Below are positions 46,619-55,353 of a DNA stretch of 64,000 nucleotides, piece after piece. This stretch comes from Helicobacter aurati (GTDB lineage Bacteria > Campylobacterota > Campylobacteria > Campylobacterales > Helicobacteraceae). Below the pieces are notes generated by a model, which was not told where the DNA came from, ran no database searches, and was given only the letters and a program-made list of their open reading frames with translations. Both the position numbers and the translations under genes were made by a program. The stretch spans positions 102,703-166,702 of the forward strand of contig NZ_NXLW01000003.1 of NCBI RefSeq assembly GCF_003364265.1. Direction: 5' to 3'. Numbering within the stretch: the first letter of the stretch is position 1; every line of letters begins with the position of its first letter.

Positions 46619-47740
46619 CTACTTTTGCAATAACTCTAGCCACAGCGGTAAAATTTCCTCTTTACTAAATTTGCTGCTGACATATTCCCTTGCATATTGC
46701 CCCATAGATTCTAAGAGCAAACTATCTTTCATTAAAATTAAAAGTTTGTTTGCAAAATCTTCAACATCATTATCTGGAATAAGAAATCCACTTTTTTCAT
46801 GTACAATCACATCACTAGGACCGCTACAAATATCAAAAGCCACTAACGCCAATCCAAAAAAACTCGCCTCGAGCAAAACCATAGAAAAACCTTCGGAGTA
46901 GCTAGTCAAACAACAAATATCACTTGCGATATAGCTTGATTCTATATCTGTTCTAAAATCCTCTATACGTACAAAAGATTCTAATCCCAAAGATTGTATT
47001 TTACGTTGCAATGGTTGTTTTAATATTCCATTCCCAATGATTACCCATTCCCAATTCTCCAATAGCTTGCACGAATCTTTCAAACACATCTCTTGGAGAA
47101 TCTTCGCGATAGTAACCAATCGAAAGAAACCCTTTATATCACCTTTACCCATACTGCCAATAGACAAGATTCTTTTTTTGCTTTTTTGAGGTGAGCGCAA
47201 TTTGGTTGGAATCCATGCAAGAAAATTCGGGATTACTTTAATTGTGTTATGGTAAGTTGTCCATACGTCATATTCTTTTCTTGAAAGGATAATAAGAATA
47301 TCAAACAGACGTAATGTTAAACGAGCGTTTTTAGGCGCTCTCATGTGCCACAATCGTAGATATGTTATCCCTTTCACTTTGAAGAAAGGGATAAATAGCC
47401 CATCGTTTGCAAGCAATTTGATTGATTGAGAATCTTGCTTCCACTTCGTAAGCATGAGGCATATTTTTATGCTAAGAAAAAATCGATGTATTGTTTTATA
47501 GAATAACTTGATTAAAGGCTGCCTACTTACCTTACCACAATGAAGATATATCACTTGTATATCTTTGTGTAATGGATAGATTGGCTCTGGATTTGCCCGA
47601 TAGAAGCTAATAATTGTAACCTTGCATTTTTGGCTTTTATTTTCTTGCAAAGCATTGGCGAGATTGATACCTACACGTTCGCCTCCACCAGATTCTGTAA
47701 TATCCTTTGCTGTGATAAAAAGATGTACATATTCTTCCAT
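46619..47740 (-). CDS. Glycosyltransferase family 4 protein
   Basis: Probable GT-B fold glycosyltransferase of family 4, 373 residues from the ATG at 47740 (a TTG ten codons earlier lacks a better site). N-terminal AKDITESGGGERVGINLANAL is the acceptor-side glycine-rich loop; the C-terminal half has RILSIGSMGKGDIKGFFRLV, WVIIGNGILKQPL, and the nucleotide-sugar binding SYSEGFSMVLLEASFFGLALVAFD element with its two glutamates. The likely role is in lipopolysaccharide or surface glycan assembly. No other glycan genes adjoin it. Confidence 0.85.
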   Translation of the reverse strand: MEEYVHLFITAKDITESGGGERVGINLANALQENKSQKCKVTIISFYRANPEPIYPLHKDIQVIYLHCGKVSRQPLIKLFYKTIHRFFLSIKICLMLTKWKQDSQSIKLLANDGLFIPFFKVKGITYLRLWHMRAPKNARLTLRLFDILIILSRKEYDVWTTYHNTIKVIPNFLAWIPTKLRSPQKSKKRILSIGSMGKGDIKGFFRLVTIAKILQEMCLKDSCKLLENWEWVIIGNGILKQPLQRKIQSLGLESFVRIEDFRTDIESSYIASDICCLTSYSEGFSMVLLEASFFGLALVAFDICSGPSDVIVHEKSGFLIPDNDVEDFANKLLILMKDSLLLESMGQYAREYVSSKFSKEEILPLWLELLQK

Positions 47741-47825
47741 AGTATTCTCAAATCTATTAACCCTAAACAAAGTATTTGCTTGTTATTTGGCTTTCATTAT
47801 TGATAAAGGAGCAATGACTATTAAG

Positions 47826-49157
47826 TTAACTCGCAATATTTTTTGAAGCATCAATGGTTTGAGATTCTGGCAAAGCAGATGACGTTATAGGTTGAGAGTG
47901 TTGATTTGCTTGAAACTCCATAGAATCTAATCTATTGGATTGGCTAGGATTCTGAATAGATTGAGAATTTACATCGCGTCTTTCTGACTGCAACAAAGCA
48001 TCAAGATTGTTCGGTTTCGTATCTACATCAGACTTAGCAGATGGCAAATGCGATAATTTATCTAATTGTTCTTGTTCTAATTGCTTGCCTTTCTCTGCGC
48101 TATCTAGCATTTTTTCATATTTTTTCATCTCCTGTGCTTTTATAGCATCCTGCTTGGCTTTTGCCTCGGCTGCAAGAGTTTCTTCATCTTTATTTGCTTC
48201 TGCATTTGCTGCTAATTGTGATTCTCTTTCTGACATGATTTTGTGGTATTTATCGGCTAGAGATTCTGTTTTGAAATCATCATTATAAGCATTCATAGCT
48301 TTATCAGCTTCTTGTTTAATGGATTCCACAGATTTATGTGAACTCTCCCCGCGCGGATAAAATTCTAAGGCACTTTGTACAGGGACAATATGGTCTCCTA
48401 AACGCATAAGCGGCATACCTTTATCATAAATAATGCTTTGCACTTCGCCTCTGCCGATACGCGTTTCATCATACTGTTTAGTTATGGGATCAAGATTGTA
48501 ATGCGCTTTAACCTGATAGCTGCCACTATCAACCATTCTCCCTTGAGAATCCTTACCATCCCATCTAAATTCTATATAACCTTGTTGTCCGTCTTTATCA
48601 TTGAGTGGAATTGTACGAACAATTTCGTTATTCGCATTAAGAATCTCAATGACAGGGCTGCCTTTGGTAGAATCTATCTTGTTATCAAAATAGAGATTGA
48701 ATCGATTCTCGCCGCTTCCTGCTACATTGAGTCCCATCACATCAGTCTCTGCAATTTTGCCAATCATCGCAACAGCGTTTAATGTATTCGCACGAGCACC
48801 TTGTGTTGTAGCATGTGTATTCTCTTCCATACCCATATTTAGCATTTCAAGGGATTTTTTCATTTCGTTTTGAAATTCCTGCAAAGACTTATTAGTTTCT
48901 TGGGAGGCTTTCATGGCTTGCGCCACTTCTTTCATAGTCTTTTTGTTCTCTTCTTGCATTTCTACTTGTGTAAGCTGCGCAGTCTGTGTAATGATTTTAT
49001 CAGTTTCCATAGGAGAAGTCGGGTCTTGATTCTTTAGCTGCTCCAAAAACAATTTCATGAAAGCATCTTTATCGAGTCCATTTGCAATTTTTGTAGCTTC
49101 TTTCTTTTGCGCTCTCGAGGCTGTTGCGCCAGTTACTTCACCCAAATCTATTGCCAT
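47826..49157 (-). CDS. flgD: Flagellar hook assembly protein FlgD with a long C-terminal tail
   Basis: FlgD caps the growing hook and is needed to polymerise FlgE. Its conserved N-terminus (ANGLDKDAFMKLFLEQLKNQDPTSPMET, residues 26-53 in parts, then TQLTQVEMQEENKKTM) and the FlgD Ig-like central region (VIEILNANNEIVRTIPLNDKDGQQGYIEFRWDGKDSQGR, in parts) are clear. From about residue 285 an extra ~155-residue Gln/Lys/Ala/Ser-rich region follows, making the protein 443 residues against about 300 in H. pylori. ATG has an AAGGATGAAG site. A sigma54-like promoter lies at 49192-49207. Confidence 0.9.
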   Translation of the reverse strand: MAIDLGEVTGATASRAQKKEATKIANGLDKDAFMKLFLEQLKNQDPTSPMETDKIITQTAQLTQVEMQEENKKTMKEVAQAMKASQETNKSLQEFQNEMKKSLEMLNMGMEENTHATTQGARANTLNAVAMIGKIAETDVMGLNVAGSGENRFNLYFDNKIDSTKGSPVIEILNANNEIVRTIPLNDKDGQQGYIEFRWDGKDSQGRMVDSGSYQVKAHYNLDPITKQYDETRIGRGEVQSIIYDKGMPLMRLGDHIVPVQSALEFYPRGESSHKSVESIKQEADKAMNAYNDDFKTESLADKYHKIMSERESQLAANAEANKDEETLAAEAKAKQDAIKAQEMKKYEKMLDSAEKGKQLEQEQLDKLSHLPSAKSDVDTKPNNLDALLQSERRDVNSQSIQNPSQSNRLDSMEFQANQHSQPITSSALPESQTIDASKNIAS

Positions 49158-49181
49158 GCTTCATCCTTAAAGTCTTATATT

Positions 49182-50069
49182 CTAAGTTAAAGCACTTTGT
49201 GTTCCTTTATAGAATCTTATGATTTTATAATGTAGAAATAGCGAGATTCCAATAATTGTGCCGCCTATAAGTAACTTACCTATATCGCTATTGCTCCCAA
49301 AAAACAACAAATCAACAGCGACAGCTGCGGGGATAAGAACGTTATTCATGATGGCTAATATTCCGCTATCAACTAGGGTAGCACCTTTATTCCAAAGAAA
49401 ATAACCCAATCCAGAAGCAACTATGCCCAAATATATAAGAATAGCCCATTGTGTTCCAGTAGTAGGCATACGGTCTATATTGCTAAAACACATAAAGCTT
49501 ATCACTCCTACACATAAAGCACCAATATAAAAATAACCAAAAATATCCTGCTGTCTTAATGACGGGTTATTTTTAATGTATCGTTCTATTGCCACTTTGT
49601 AGAAAGTCTGCCCTGCTCCAAAGCAGATATTTGCCCCTTGCACAAGCAAAAAACCCAGTAAAAAATCAGAATCTATCTTGCCGCTGCGAATAATAAACGC
49701 GCCAAAAACCGCGAGAGTGATACTAATAAGATAAAGCAAGCGAAATCTTCTTAGACACATATCATAAAAGAGGCTTATATAAAACGGTGTAAAAATTGTA
49801 AATAGGGCAACTTCAGACGGACTTAAATAATAAAAAGAAAAATAATAAAAAAGATACATAACGCCAATTTGAATAGCACCAATACCCACAAGTTTGCATT
49901 TTAACCCCAAATCCACTCCAACAAAACGGATAAAAGGCAAAAAAACCAATAATGCTAGTCCGAAACGTAGGACAATTGCAAAATAAATATCTACCTCTTT
50001 AGCAATAAAATGCCCAATAAGAGGAAACGAAAAAGCCCAAATGCAAGTTACAATTATCAAATATCGCAA
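49182..50069 (-). CDS. DMT superfamily (EamA-type) permease
   Basis: Inner-membrane drug/metabolite transporter with ten hydrophobic segments, 295 residues, containing two EamA repeats (about 1-125 and 140-285). Features include TCIWAFSFPLIGHFIAKEVD at the start, SPSEVALFTIFTPFYISLF, and IVASGLGYFLWNKGATLVDSGI in the second repeat. The start is a TTG with an AGGGG site. Substrate unknown. Its 3' end carries the -24 element of the flgD promoter. Confidence 0.82.
   Translation of the reverse strand: MRYLIIVTCIWAFSFPLIGHFIAKEVDIYFAIVLRFGLALLVFLPFIRFVGVDLGLKCKLVGIGAIQIGVMYLFYYFSFYYLSPSEVALFTIFTPFYISLFYDMCLRRFRLLYLISITLAVFGAFIIRSGKIDSDFLLGFLLVQGANICFGAGQTFYKVAIERYIKNNPSLRQQDIFGYFYIGALCVGVISFMCFSNIDRMPTTGTQWAILIYLGIVASGLGYFLWNKGATLVDSGILAIMNNVLIPAAVAVDLLFFGSNSDIGKLLIGGTIIGISLFLHYKIIRFYKGTQSALT
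49192..49207 (-). promoter_or_regulatory. Sigma54-type promoter for flgD
   Basis: On the minus strand AAGGAACACAAAGTGCTTT has GG (49205-49204) and GC (49193-49192) exactly 10 bases apart and agrees with the epsilonproteobacterial consensus TTGGAAC-N5-TTGCTT except at the first two bases and one T. It ends about 35 bp before the flgD ATG. RpoN control of hook genes is established in Helicobacter and Campylobacter. Confidence 0.65.
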
Positions 50070-50108
50070 GCTTTTCCCCTAACGTTTAGAATCTCTGCCG
50101 TCCTTGAG

Positions 50109-50127
50109 AGTAGCAAAACCTTAGCTT
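50109..50127 (+). repeat. Short intergenic repeat, copy 2
   Basis: AGTAGCAAAACCTTAGCTT, related to 42626-42645. It lies in the 100 bp gap between fliY and the DMT permease gene, preceded by GAATCTCTGCCG, which recalls GAATCTCCGCCG near 42939. Confidence 0.3.
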
Positions 50128-50169
50128 CAGCTTTTAGTAGATTATTGATAGACTATTATAAGCAAGTGC

Positions 50170-51009
50170 CTATCCTCTAATACTCTCTAGTCGCTCTTTT
50201 TTTGTACCTATTTCTGTAATTTGCACGGCAAAATTTCCATCTACTACAACCACTTCACCCTTAGCAATAATTTTGTCATTCACTAGAATTTCAAGCGGAT
50301 CACTAGCCAACTGATTGAGCTCAACGACACTTCCAATATCCATTGAAAGTACATCTTTAAGTAACATACGTTTTTGCCCAATACGTACCTTGACACTTAA
50401 ACCAATATCAAGTAACATACCTATATTGCGCATTTCTTTGCTGCTTAAACTCACATCTTTGGCATTAGTAGCTGGTGATGAGGCCTCTTCTTTTGTATCT
50501 TGTTGTGCATGTGAAAGTAAATCGTTTTTAGTCAATAAAATAAATTCAGATTCCACAGAATCAATGCGAATATCAAAATGCGCAGCCTTATCATAGCCGC
50601 TCAACTCACCTTCAGTTTGCACATTATCAACATTTGTAATGCTAAAACTAAAATGAGGTAATTTTTCATGCCCGCCCAATGCGGTAGCAAATGCCCCAGT
50701 AATAGACTGAAAGACTTCTTTGAGCCCGTCTTTATCATCATCGTCCATTAATTCTTTGCCTGTATTGCCTTCTCCACCCATCATCAAATCAGGTAAAGAT
50801 GTGGCTAAGAGTTCTGGCATAATAAACGCAAGAGAACTAACATTCGCGCCATCTAATATAACATTTACATCGACTTTACCAAAAGGCTGCGACAATAAAT
50901 CATCTGACACATCGCTATCTTTCTGGTGCGTAACAACGGCGGTTCTACCCATCATACCATCAATAGTTGCTACAACCTCTTGCACAAAGAGCTCTATAAA
51001 ATCATTCAT
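50170..51009 (-). CDS. fliY: Flagellar motor switch protein FliY
   Basis: C-ring switch component with a FliN-like C-terminal domain. The 279-residue product starts at an ATG overlapping the fliM stop with a GAAGGA site. Segments: DFIELFVQEVVATIDGM at the N-terminus, a CheC/FliY-like middle domain (LAFIMPELLATSLPDLMMGG), and a C-terminal SpoA domain (IGMLLDIGLSVKVRIGQKRMLLKDVLSMDIGSVVEL in parts, about residues 200-235). In epsilonproteobacteria FliY coexists with FliN. Same order as H. pylori HP1030-HP1032. Confidence 0.92.
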   Translation of the reverse strand: MNDFIELFVQEVVATIDGMMGRTAVVTHQKDSDVSDDLLSQPFGKVDVNVILDGANVSSLAFIMPELLATSLPDLMMGGEGNTGKELMDDDDKDGLKEVFQSITGAFATALGGHEKLPHFSFSITNVDNVQTEGELSGYDKAAHFDIRIDSVESEFILLTKNDLLSHAQQDTKEEASSPATNAKDVSLSSKEMRNIGMLLDIGLSVKVRIGQKRMLLKDVLSMDIGSVVELNQLASDPLEILVNDKIIAKGEVVVVDGNFAVQITEIGTKKERLESIRG

Positions 51010-52072
51010 TAGCAAATCCTTCATCTTGCATATCAATCACTTTGCTTTTTCTCTGTGCTTCGAGCATCTCAATCACTTCTTTAACTTGGTCTTTTTCAGT
51101 TTTAATCTCATCTAAAATCTGTATTGTTTTTCTAAACCTTTGTAAGCCAATTCTAGCATGATATTTTTCTCTGCCATCGACACTAACATGCACGGTATCA
51201 TCAGCAACCCTATCAAGCATGATAACATCGCCAACTTTTAATTCTAAAATATCATTGAGGCTTAAATGTGTCCCCCCCAACATGGCTGCGATATGTACAT
51301 CAGCACCACCAATCAAAGCCTGTAATTCTTTATTTCTGGATTTTTTCCCGCTTGTTTCACTCATCATTAAATCGCGGCTCGCTAAACGGCTAAGAATTGT
51401 CTCAAGTGAGATAACAGGGTAACAAATATTCATCATTCCACTGCTATGCCCAATAACAATTTCCATAACAACCATAACAACAACTTCGTTTTGTGCAACA
51501 ATTTGCACAACATTAGGACTTGATTCTTTAGCGTCAATACTAGGGAAAATTTCTGCCACTGCTGCCCAAGATTCTTTAAGATTCTGCATAATTTGTCGCA
51601 AAATCGTATCCAAAAGATTTAACTCAATATTAGAAAATTCCCGTGTATCATCATACTGATCTCCCCTTCCACCAAGCAATCTATCAATCATGGGAAATGC
51701 AATGCTAGGGTTAATCTCTAAAACGCCTGCTCCATCCATAGGTTTCATGGAAAACACATTGAAGCTTGTGGGAGTAGGCAAGCTCATTAAAAACTCACCA
51801 TAAGTCATTTGATCAACACTATGAAGCTGAATCTCAACAATGGAACGCATAATGGCAGAAATCTGGTTAGAAAGATTCCTTGCCATTTTGTCATGAATAG
51901 AGCGGAAACTTCGTAGTTGCTCCCTGCTTACTCTATTTGGTCGTCTAAAGTCATAAACAACAATTTGTTTTTCGGGAACTATATCTGCTTGTTCGGCATC
52001 TTCTACTGCACCCTCTTCATCAACGACATTTAATAGAGAATCTATTTCTTCTTGACTGAGTATCTTAGCCAT
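51002..52072 (-). CDS. fliM: Flagellar motor switch protein FliM
   Basis: Core C-ring protein that binds phospho-CheY through its N-terminal LSQEEIDSLLNVVDEE peptide (residues 4-19) and sets rotation direction. The 356 residues continue with the middle domain (YDFRRPNRVSREQLRSFRSIH; IDRLLGGRGDQYD) and the FliN-like C-terminal domain (ELKVGDVIMLDRVADDTVHV). Start follows GGAGAAGC within the end of fliA, with which it overlaps by 8 bp; its stop overlaps the fliY start. The fliA-fliM-fliY cluster is translationally coupled. Confidence 0.96.
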   Translation of the reverse strand: MAKILSQEEIDSLLNVVDEEGAVEDAEQADIVPEKQIVVYDFRRPNRVSREQLRSFRSIHDKMARNLSNQISAIMRSIVEIQLHSVDQMTYGEFLMSLPTPTSFNVFSMKPMDGAGVLEINPSIAFPMIDRLLGGRGDQYDDTREFSNIELNLLDTILRQIMQNLKESWAAVAEIFPSIDAKESSPNVVQIVAQNEVVVMVVMEIVIGHSSGMMNICYPVISLETILSRLASRDLMMSETSGKKSRNKELQALIGGADVHIAAMLGGTHLSLNDILELKVGDVIMLDRVADDTVHVSVDGREKYHARIGLQRFRKTIQILDEIKTEKDQVKEVIEMLEAQRKSKVIDMQDEGFANE

Positions 52073-52787
52073 TTGCTTCTCCTATTTCTCTTCTGATTTT
52101 CTTAATCACCTCTTTTGAGATTTGTGAGATTCTTGATTCTGTAATTTCTAAAATCTCGCTAATTTCAGCCAAACTCAATTCTTCTAAATAATACAGCTGG
52201 ATAATAAGCTGTTCCCTTTCTGGGAGCTTTGCAAGAACCTTATGAATAAGTGCCATTAATTCTTTCTGTTCGCAAAACTTCAACATATCTGTCTCTTCTA
52301 ATGCGCTAAACTGCTCATCTAACGGAACCACTGTATAAATATCACTTGCCAAACGTGCTTGTTTAATCTTGTCTAAATCTTCGCCTAGCTTTTTTGCAAG
52401 ATATTCATTGCTCGGCTCTTCTTCAAACTCATTAAAATAACGTGACACTTCAGAATCAATTGCTTTAATAAGCTTACGTGAACTCCGCGAAAGTACGTCA
52501 AGTGTCCGAAGATAGTCAAGCATTGCACCATTTACACGTGTCCTTGCATAACCCCAAAAAGAATCATTCTTATTAGCATCATACCGTCTCGCAAGCTTCA
52601 CAAGCTCCTCTGCACCAATGGATACAAGATCGTTCATATCAATTGAGCTAGGTAACCTCTCTTTCAAGCGAAAAGCCATGGCTTTAACAGCTGGCAAATA
52701 TTGTAGAGCAAGCTCATCTTGACAATTTTTAAGATACTGATTATAGCTACTTTGCCCTTTGAGTGCTGCATTTAAGGCTTGTTGCAT
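52065..52787 (-). CDS. fliA: Flagellar sigma factor sigma28 (FliA)
   Basis: RNA polymerase sigma factor for late flagellar genes. The 240-residue protein has region 2 (LALQYLPAVKAMAFRLKERLPSSIDMNDLVSIG, in parts), region 3, and region 4 (LPEREQLIIQLYYLEELSLAEISEILEITESRISQ, in parts, about 190-225). Start ATG follows AAAGGAACTCC. Its target promoter with GCCGATAT is seen before the flagellin gene at the right edge. It lies in a same-strand run flhG-(103 aa)-fliA-fliM-fliY. Confidence 0.96.
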   Translation of the reverse strand: MQQALNAALKGQSSYNQYLKNCQDELALQYLPAVKAMAFRLKERLPSSIDMNDLVSIGAEELVKLARRYDANKNDSFWGYARTRVNGAMLDYLRTLDVLSRSSRKLIKAIDSEVSRYFNEFEEEPSNEYLAKKLGEDLDKIKQARLASDIYTVVPLDEQFSALEETDMLKFCEQKELMALIHKVLAKLPEREQLIIQLYYLEELSLAEISEILEITESRISQISKEVIKKIRREIGEANG

Positions 52788-52816
52788 GGAGTTCCTTTAT
52801 ACTTATTCTTGCTCTA

Positions 52817-53128
52817 TTAGTCAGTGCTTCGTAAGCCTCTAATGAAAGCGCGAATATTTTGCACTTCCTGCTCTTTTTTATCAAATTCTTTGCGATAGTA
52901 CTCGAGGCTTTCCTCTAGCTTCTCTTTATGAACTTTCTCATTGCCACAATCCATAACAAGATAATAAAATGAAATTGCAACAGTAGTAATAAGATAAATT
53001 CCAACAGTAGAAAGTATTGTCCATAGTATCATAAGCTCTGGTTCATCAAACTTCACAAAACCTATTATCAAACCAATGAAAAAACCTACAACAATTGCGA
53101 AACTCAAGTAATTATCTTGTTTTAGCAT
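52817..53128 (-). CDS. Small membrane protein of the fliA-flhG cluster
   Basis: A 103-residue protein with two hydrophobic segments (about 10-27 and 34-56) and a C-terminal Lys/Glu-rich probable coiled coil (about 65-92). ATG follows AAAGGATT. A small gene of unknown function occupies the same place in H. pylori (HP1033, from memory), so position is conserved and a role in flagellar assembly or regulation is a reasonable guess only. Confidence 0.75.
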   Translation of the reverse strand: MLKQDNYLSFAIVVGFFIGLIIGFVKFDEPELMILWTILSTVGIYLITTVAISFYYLVMDCGNEKVHKEKLEESLEYYRKEFDKKEQEVQNIRAFIRGLRSTD

Positions 53129-53182
53129 AACAATCCTTTGAAAATCAATAAATTAGGATTCTTGTCCTTAAGAATCTGTTGT

Positions 53183-54043
53183 TTACAAATAGCCTAGCAT
53201 ACGTTTAAAAAAGCTCTTAAAGCCCTTAGATTCTAAAAGCATATTGTGTTCCATATCTGTAATTTCGCTTGCTAAAAGTGCTGCAATATCCCCGATACCG
53301 ATAGATACTGGATTAAGTGGTTCCACTTTGGAAATCAAAGCGCGATTTCTTGTGGCTTTATTGACTGCTACATTATTCTCTAATCCACCAAGATATTTTA
53401 GAGTAAGATTAGGAATATGTTTTTTAGTAATATTTTCCATTCTTTCAAAGACTGCTAATGCTTCTTTTTGATTTTTACACATATTAATAATCATAAAAAT
53501 CTGATTCTTTGTGTGCGCATTAAGCTTAATGGTTGCATAAGCATCGGTAATGGCGGAAGGATCTGGCATTGTAACGACAATAATATGCTCGGCTGCTTGC
53601 AATGTGGATTGATTAGGCGTTCCAATGCCCGCTCCTGTATCAATAAGCAAAAAATCTAATGTATCTAGGACATTGCTATTTTGTATGAAATTCTCGACAA
53701 GATTATTATTTGCATATTTTAGAATCTCTTCGCCACTATCGCCGGGGATTAAATAGAGATTTGATTCAATTTCGTAAATAACCTCATCAATCCTTACCTC
53801 ACCTTTAAGCGCATGCAAAATATTTTTGTCTGTTTTTATTCCAAAAATTAAATCAAGATTTGCTAACCCAATATCTGCATCAAATACACCAACCTTAAAG
53901 CCTAGTTTATTAAGTTTATAAGCCAAATTGGCACTAATGGTTGATTTTCCTACACCACCTTTACCTGAAGTAATAGCTACATATTTTGTATGCACCCTAT
54001 TGTTTATCATAGATTCTAATTTTTTTGCCTGATTATCCATCAT
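53183..54043 (-). CDS. flhG: Flagellar number regulator FlhG (YlxH)
   Basis: MinD-like ATPase that, with FlhF, limits flagellar number and influences assembly. The 286-residue product has SGKGGVGKSTISANLAYKL (deviant Walker A, about residues 26-44), FDADIGLANLDLIF, LLIDTGAGIGTPN and a C-terminal amphipathic helix region ending LESKGFKSFFKRMLGYL. The ATG at 54043 with AGGG upstream is preferred to a TTG at 54058. In H. pylori flhF precedes this gene; here a glycosyltransferase gene is upstream instead, and no flhF was seen in the window. Confidence 0.92.
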   Translation of the reverse strand: MMDNQAKKLESMINNRVHTKYVAITSGKGGVGKSTISANLAYKLNKLGFKVGVFDADIGLANLDLIFGIKTDKNILHALKGEVRIDEVIYEIESNLYLIPGDSGEEILKYANNNLVENFIQNSNVLDTLDFLLIDTGAGIGTPNQSTLQAAEHIIVVTMPDPSAITDAYATIKLNAHTKNQIFMIINMCKNQKEALAVFERMENITKKHIPNLTLKYLGGLENNVAVNKATRNRALISKVEPLNPVSIGIGDIAALLASEITDMEHNMLLESKGFKSFFKRMLGYL

Positions 54044-54193
54044 AAATTTCCCTGCCAAATACCCTTGTTTGCCTTTGGTGTTACATAACTATTAAATTGC
54101 TGTTATTCAAAATAGTGTCAAAACCATGCTTTACTTGATTATTATTATTTATTGAAAGAATTTTACCAAAAAATAACCAAATTAACGGCACCT

Positions 54194-55198
54194 TTAACTT
54201 CTATTTAAGAACGTCTCGATAAGTACTGAAAACTTCTTCATAACAAGAGAAATGTAATGTTCCTCAACTTGCTTGCTCATTTTTCCTGTTGGCTGTTTAA
54301 GCATAACAAAAAATTCTGGATTCATCGCATCTCCCATCCAAAGATGCCTATCTCGCTTGCTGCACAACCAAACCATAGGAATCCGCAAATTATTAGCAAT
54401 ATGGCTAATGCCCGTGCTTGGGCTAATGAGCAAAGAACTAGATTCTAAAAGTGCTACGATATTAAGTAAATCAGAATCATTACAGAAAATAGCAACATTG
54501 TGTAAATCACGTAAAGATAAAGATATATCAACATTGTCTTTATATGTTGGAATAACGATGCCTATTTGTGGATAAGAGCTTGCAAGCCTACGAATAAGCA
54601 AGCAATAGCCATCAATGCTAAGATTGCAATGCGTGCTACGTACAAAAGGGTTTACAATTACTAGGGGCGATTGTATGTTGTGCGCGGCAAGAAATTGCGA
54701 AATTGTTACTTTATTGCTCTCTTGACTAGCAAGCCTTATAGCAGAAAAATCTATAAACTTAAAATTTGCCTTATAGTGCGCGGGGTCTATTTTCCATACA
54801 AGTCGTAAGATTCTTTGATATTGTGGAATATTGCTAAGATTACGTGAAATAAAAATAGTCTCAAATCGTACCCTTGTAAGATTCCATAATGTCCGAAAAG
54901 TAACAATCCTCTTAACGTTTGTTCGCATAAGAAGCTTGCATTTCGCGCGATTTGGTTGCGTAAGAATAAAACAAGTAAATCCCCGCATAGTAATATCTTC
55001 GGTTAATTGCTCATCACAAAGAGAATCTACATTAACAAGGGCATCAATAAAATAAAATTGACTATATAGATTAATGCCAAATGTATTAGTGTAAACAGTT
55101 AAATGACTTTGGGGATACAAACATTTTATAGCATATATTGCATGTAACGCAACAACATTGTCGCCAATCAACCCAGCCCGATAAAATCCAATATTCAT
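54194..55198 (-). CDS. Glycosyltransferase family 9 (heptosyltransferase-like)
   Basis: Probable ADP-heptose:LPS heptosyltransferase-type enzyme, 334 residues. MNIGFYRAGLIGDNVVALHAIYAIK at the start matches the GT9 IGDxLL... element; the C-terminal half has VIVNPFVRSTHCNLSIDGY, IGIVIPTYKD, and SLLISPSTGISHIANNLRIPMVWL, the donor-binding SxDTGxxHxA-type motif with Ser in place of Asp. It most likely adds a sugar to the lipopolysaccharide core. The ATG follows AGGAAAAGT. No other LPS gene adjoins it. Confidence 0.82.
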   Translation of the reverse strand: MNIGFYRAGLIGDNVVALHAIYAIKCLYPQSHLTVYTNTFGINLYSQFYFIDALVNVDSLCDEQLTEDITMRGFTCFILTQPNRAKCKLLMRTNVKRIVTFRTLWNLTRVRFETIFISRNLSNIPQYQRILRLVWKIDPAHYKANFKFIDFSAIRLASQESNKVTISQFLAAHNIQSPLVIVNPFVRSTHCNLSIDGYCLLIRRLASSYPQIGIVIPTYKDNVDISLSLRDLHNVAIFCNDSDLLNIVALLESSSLLISPSTGISHIANNLRIPMVWLCSKRDRHLWMGDAMNPEFFVMLKQPTGKMSKQVEEHYISLVMKKFSVLIETFLNRS

Positions 55199-55353
55199 AC
55201 TTTTCCTAGAGACAACTTATAACACAAACCTCTTTGATTCTGTAAGTATATCTTAAGCTTTGCGACATTTATAAACTACAAAACGGCTTTTAACAAAGTA
55301 AAATATCTCTTTGCTCTTGTTACAATTTGCATGCTACGTCATAAGGAGAAGCT

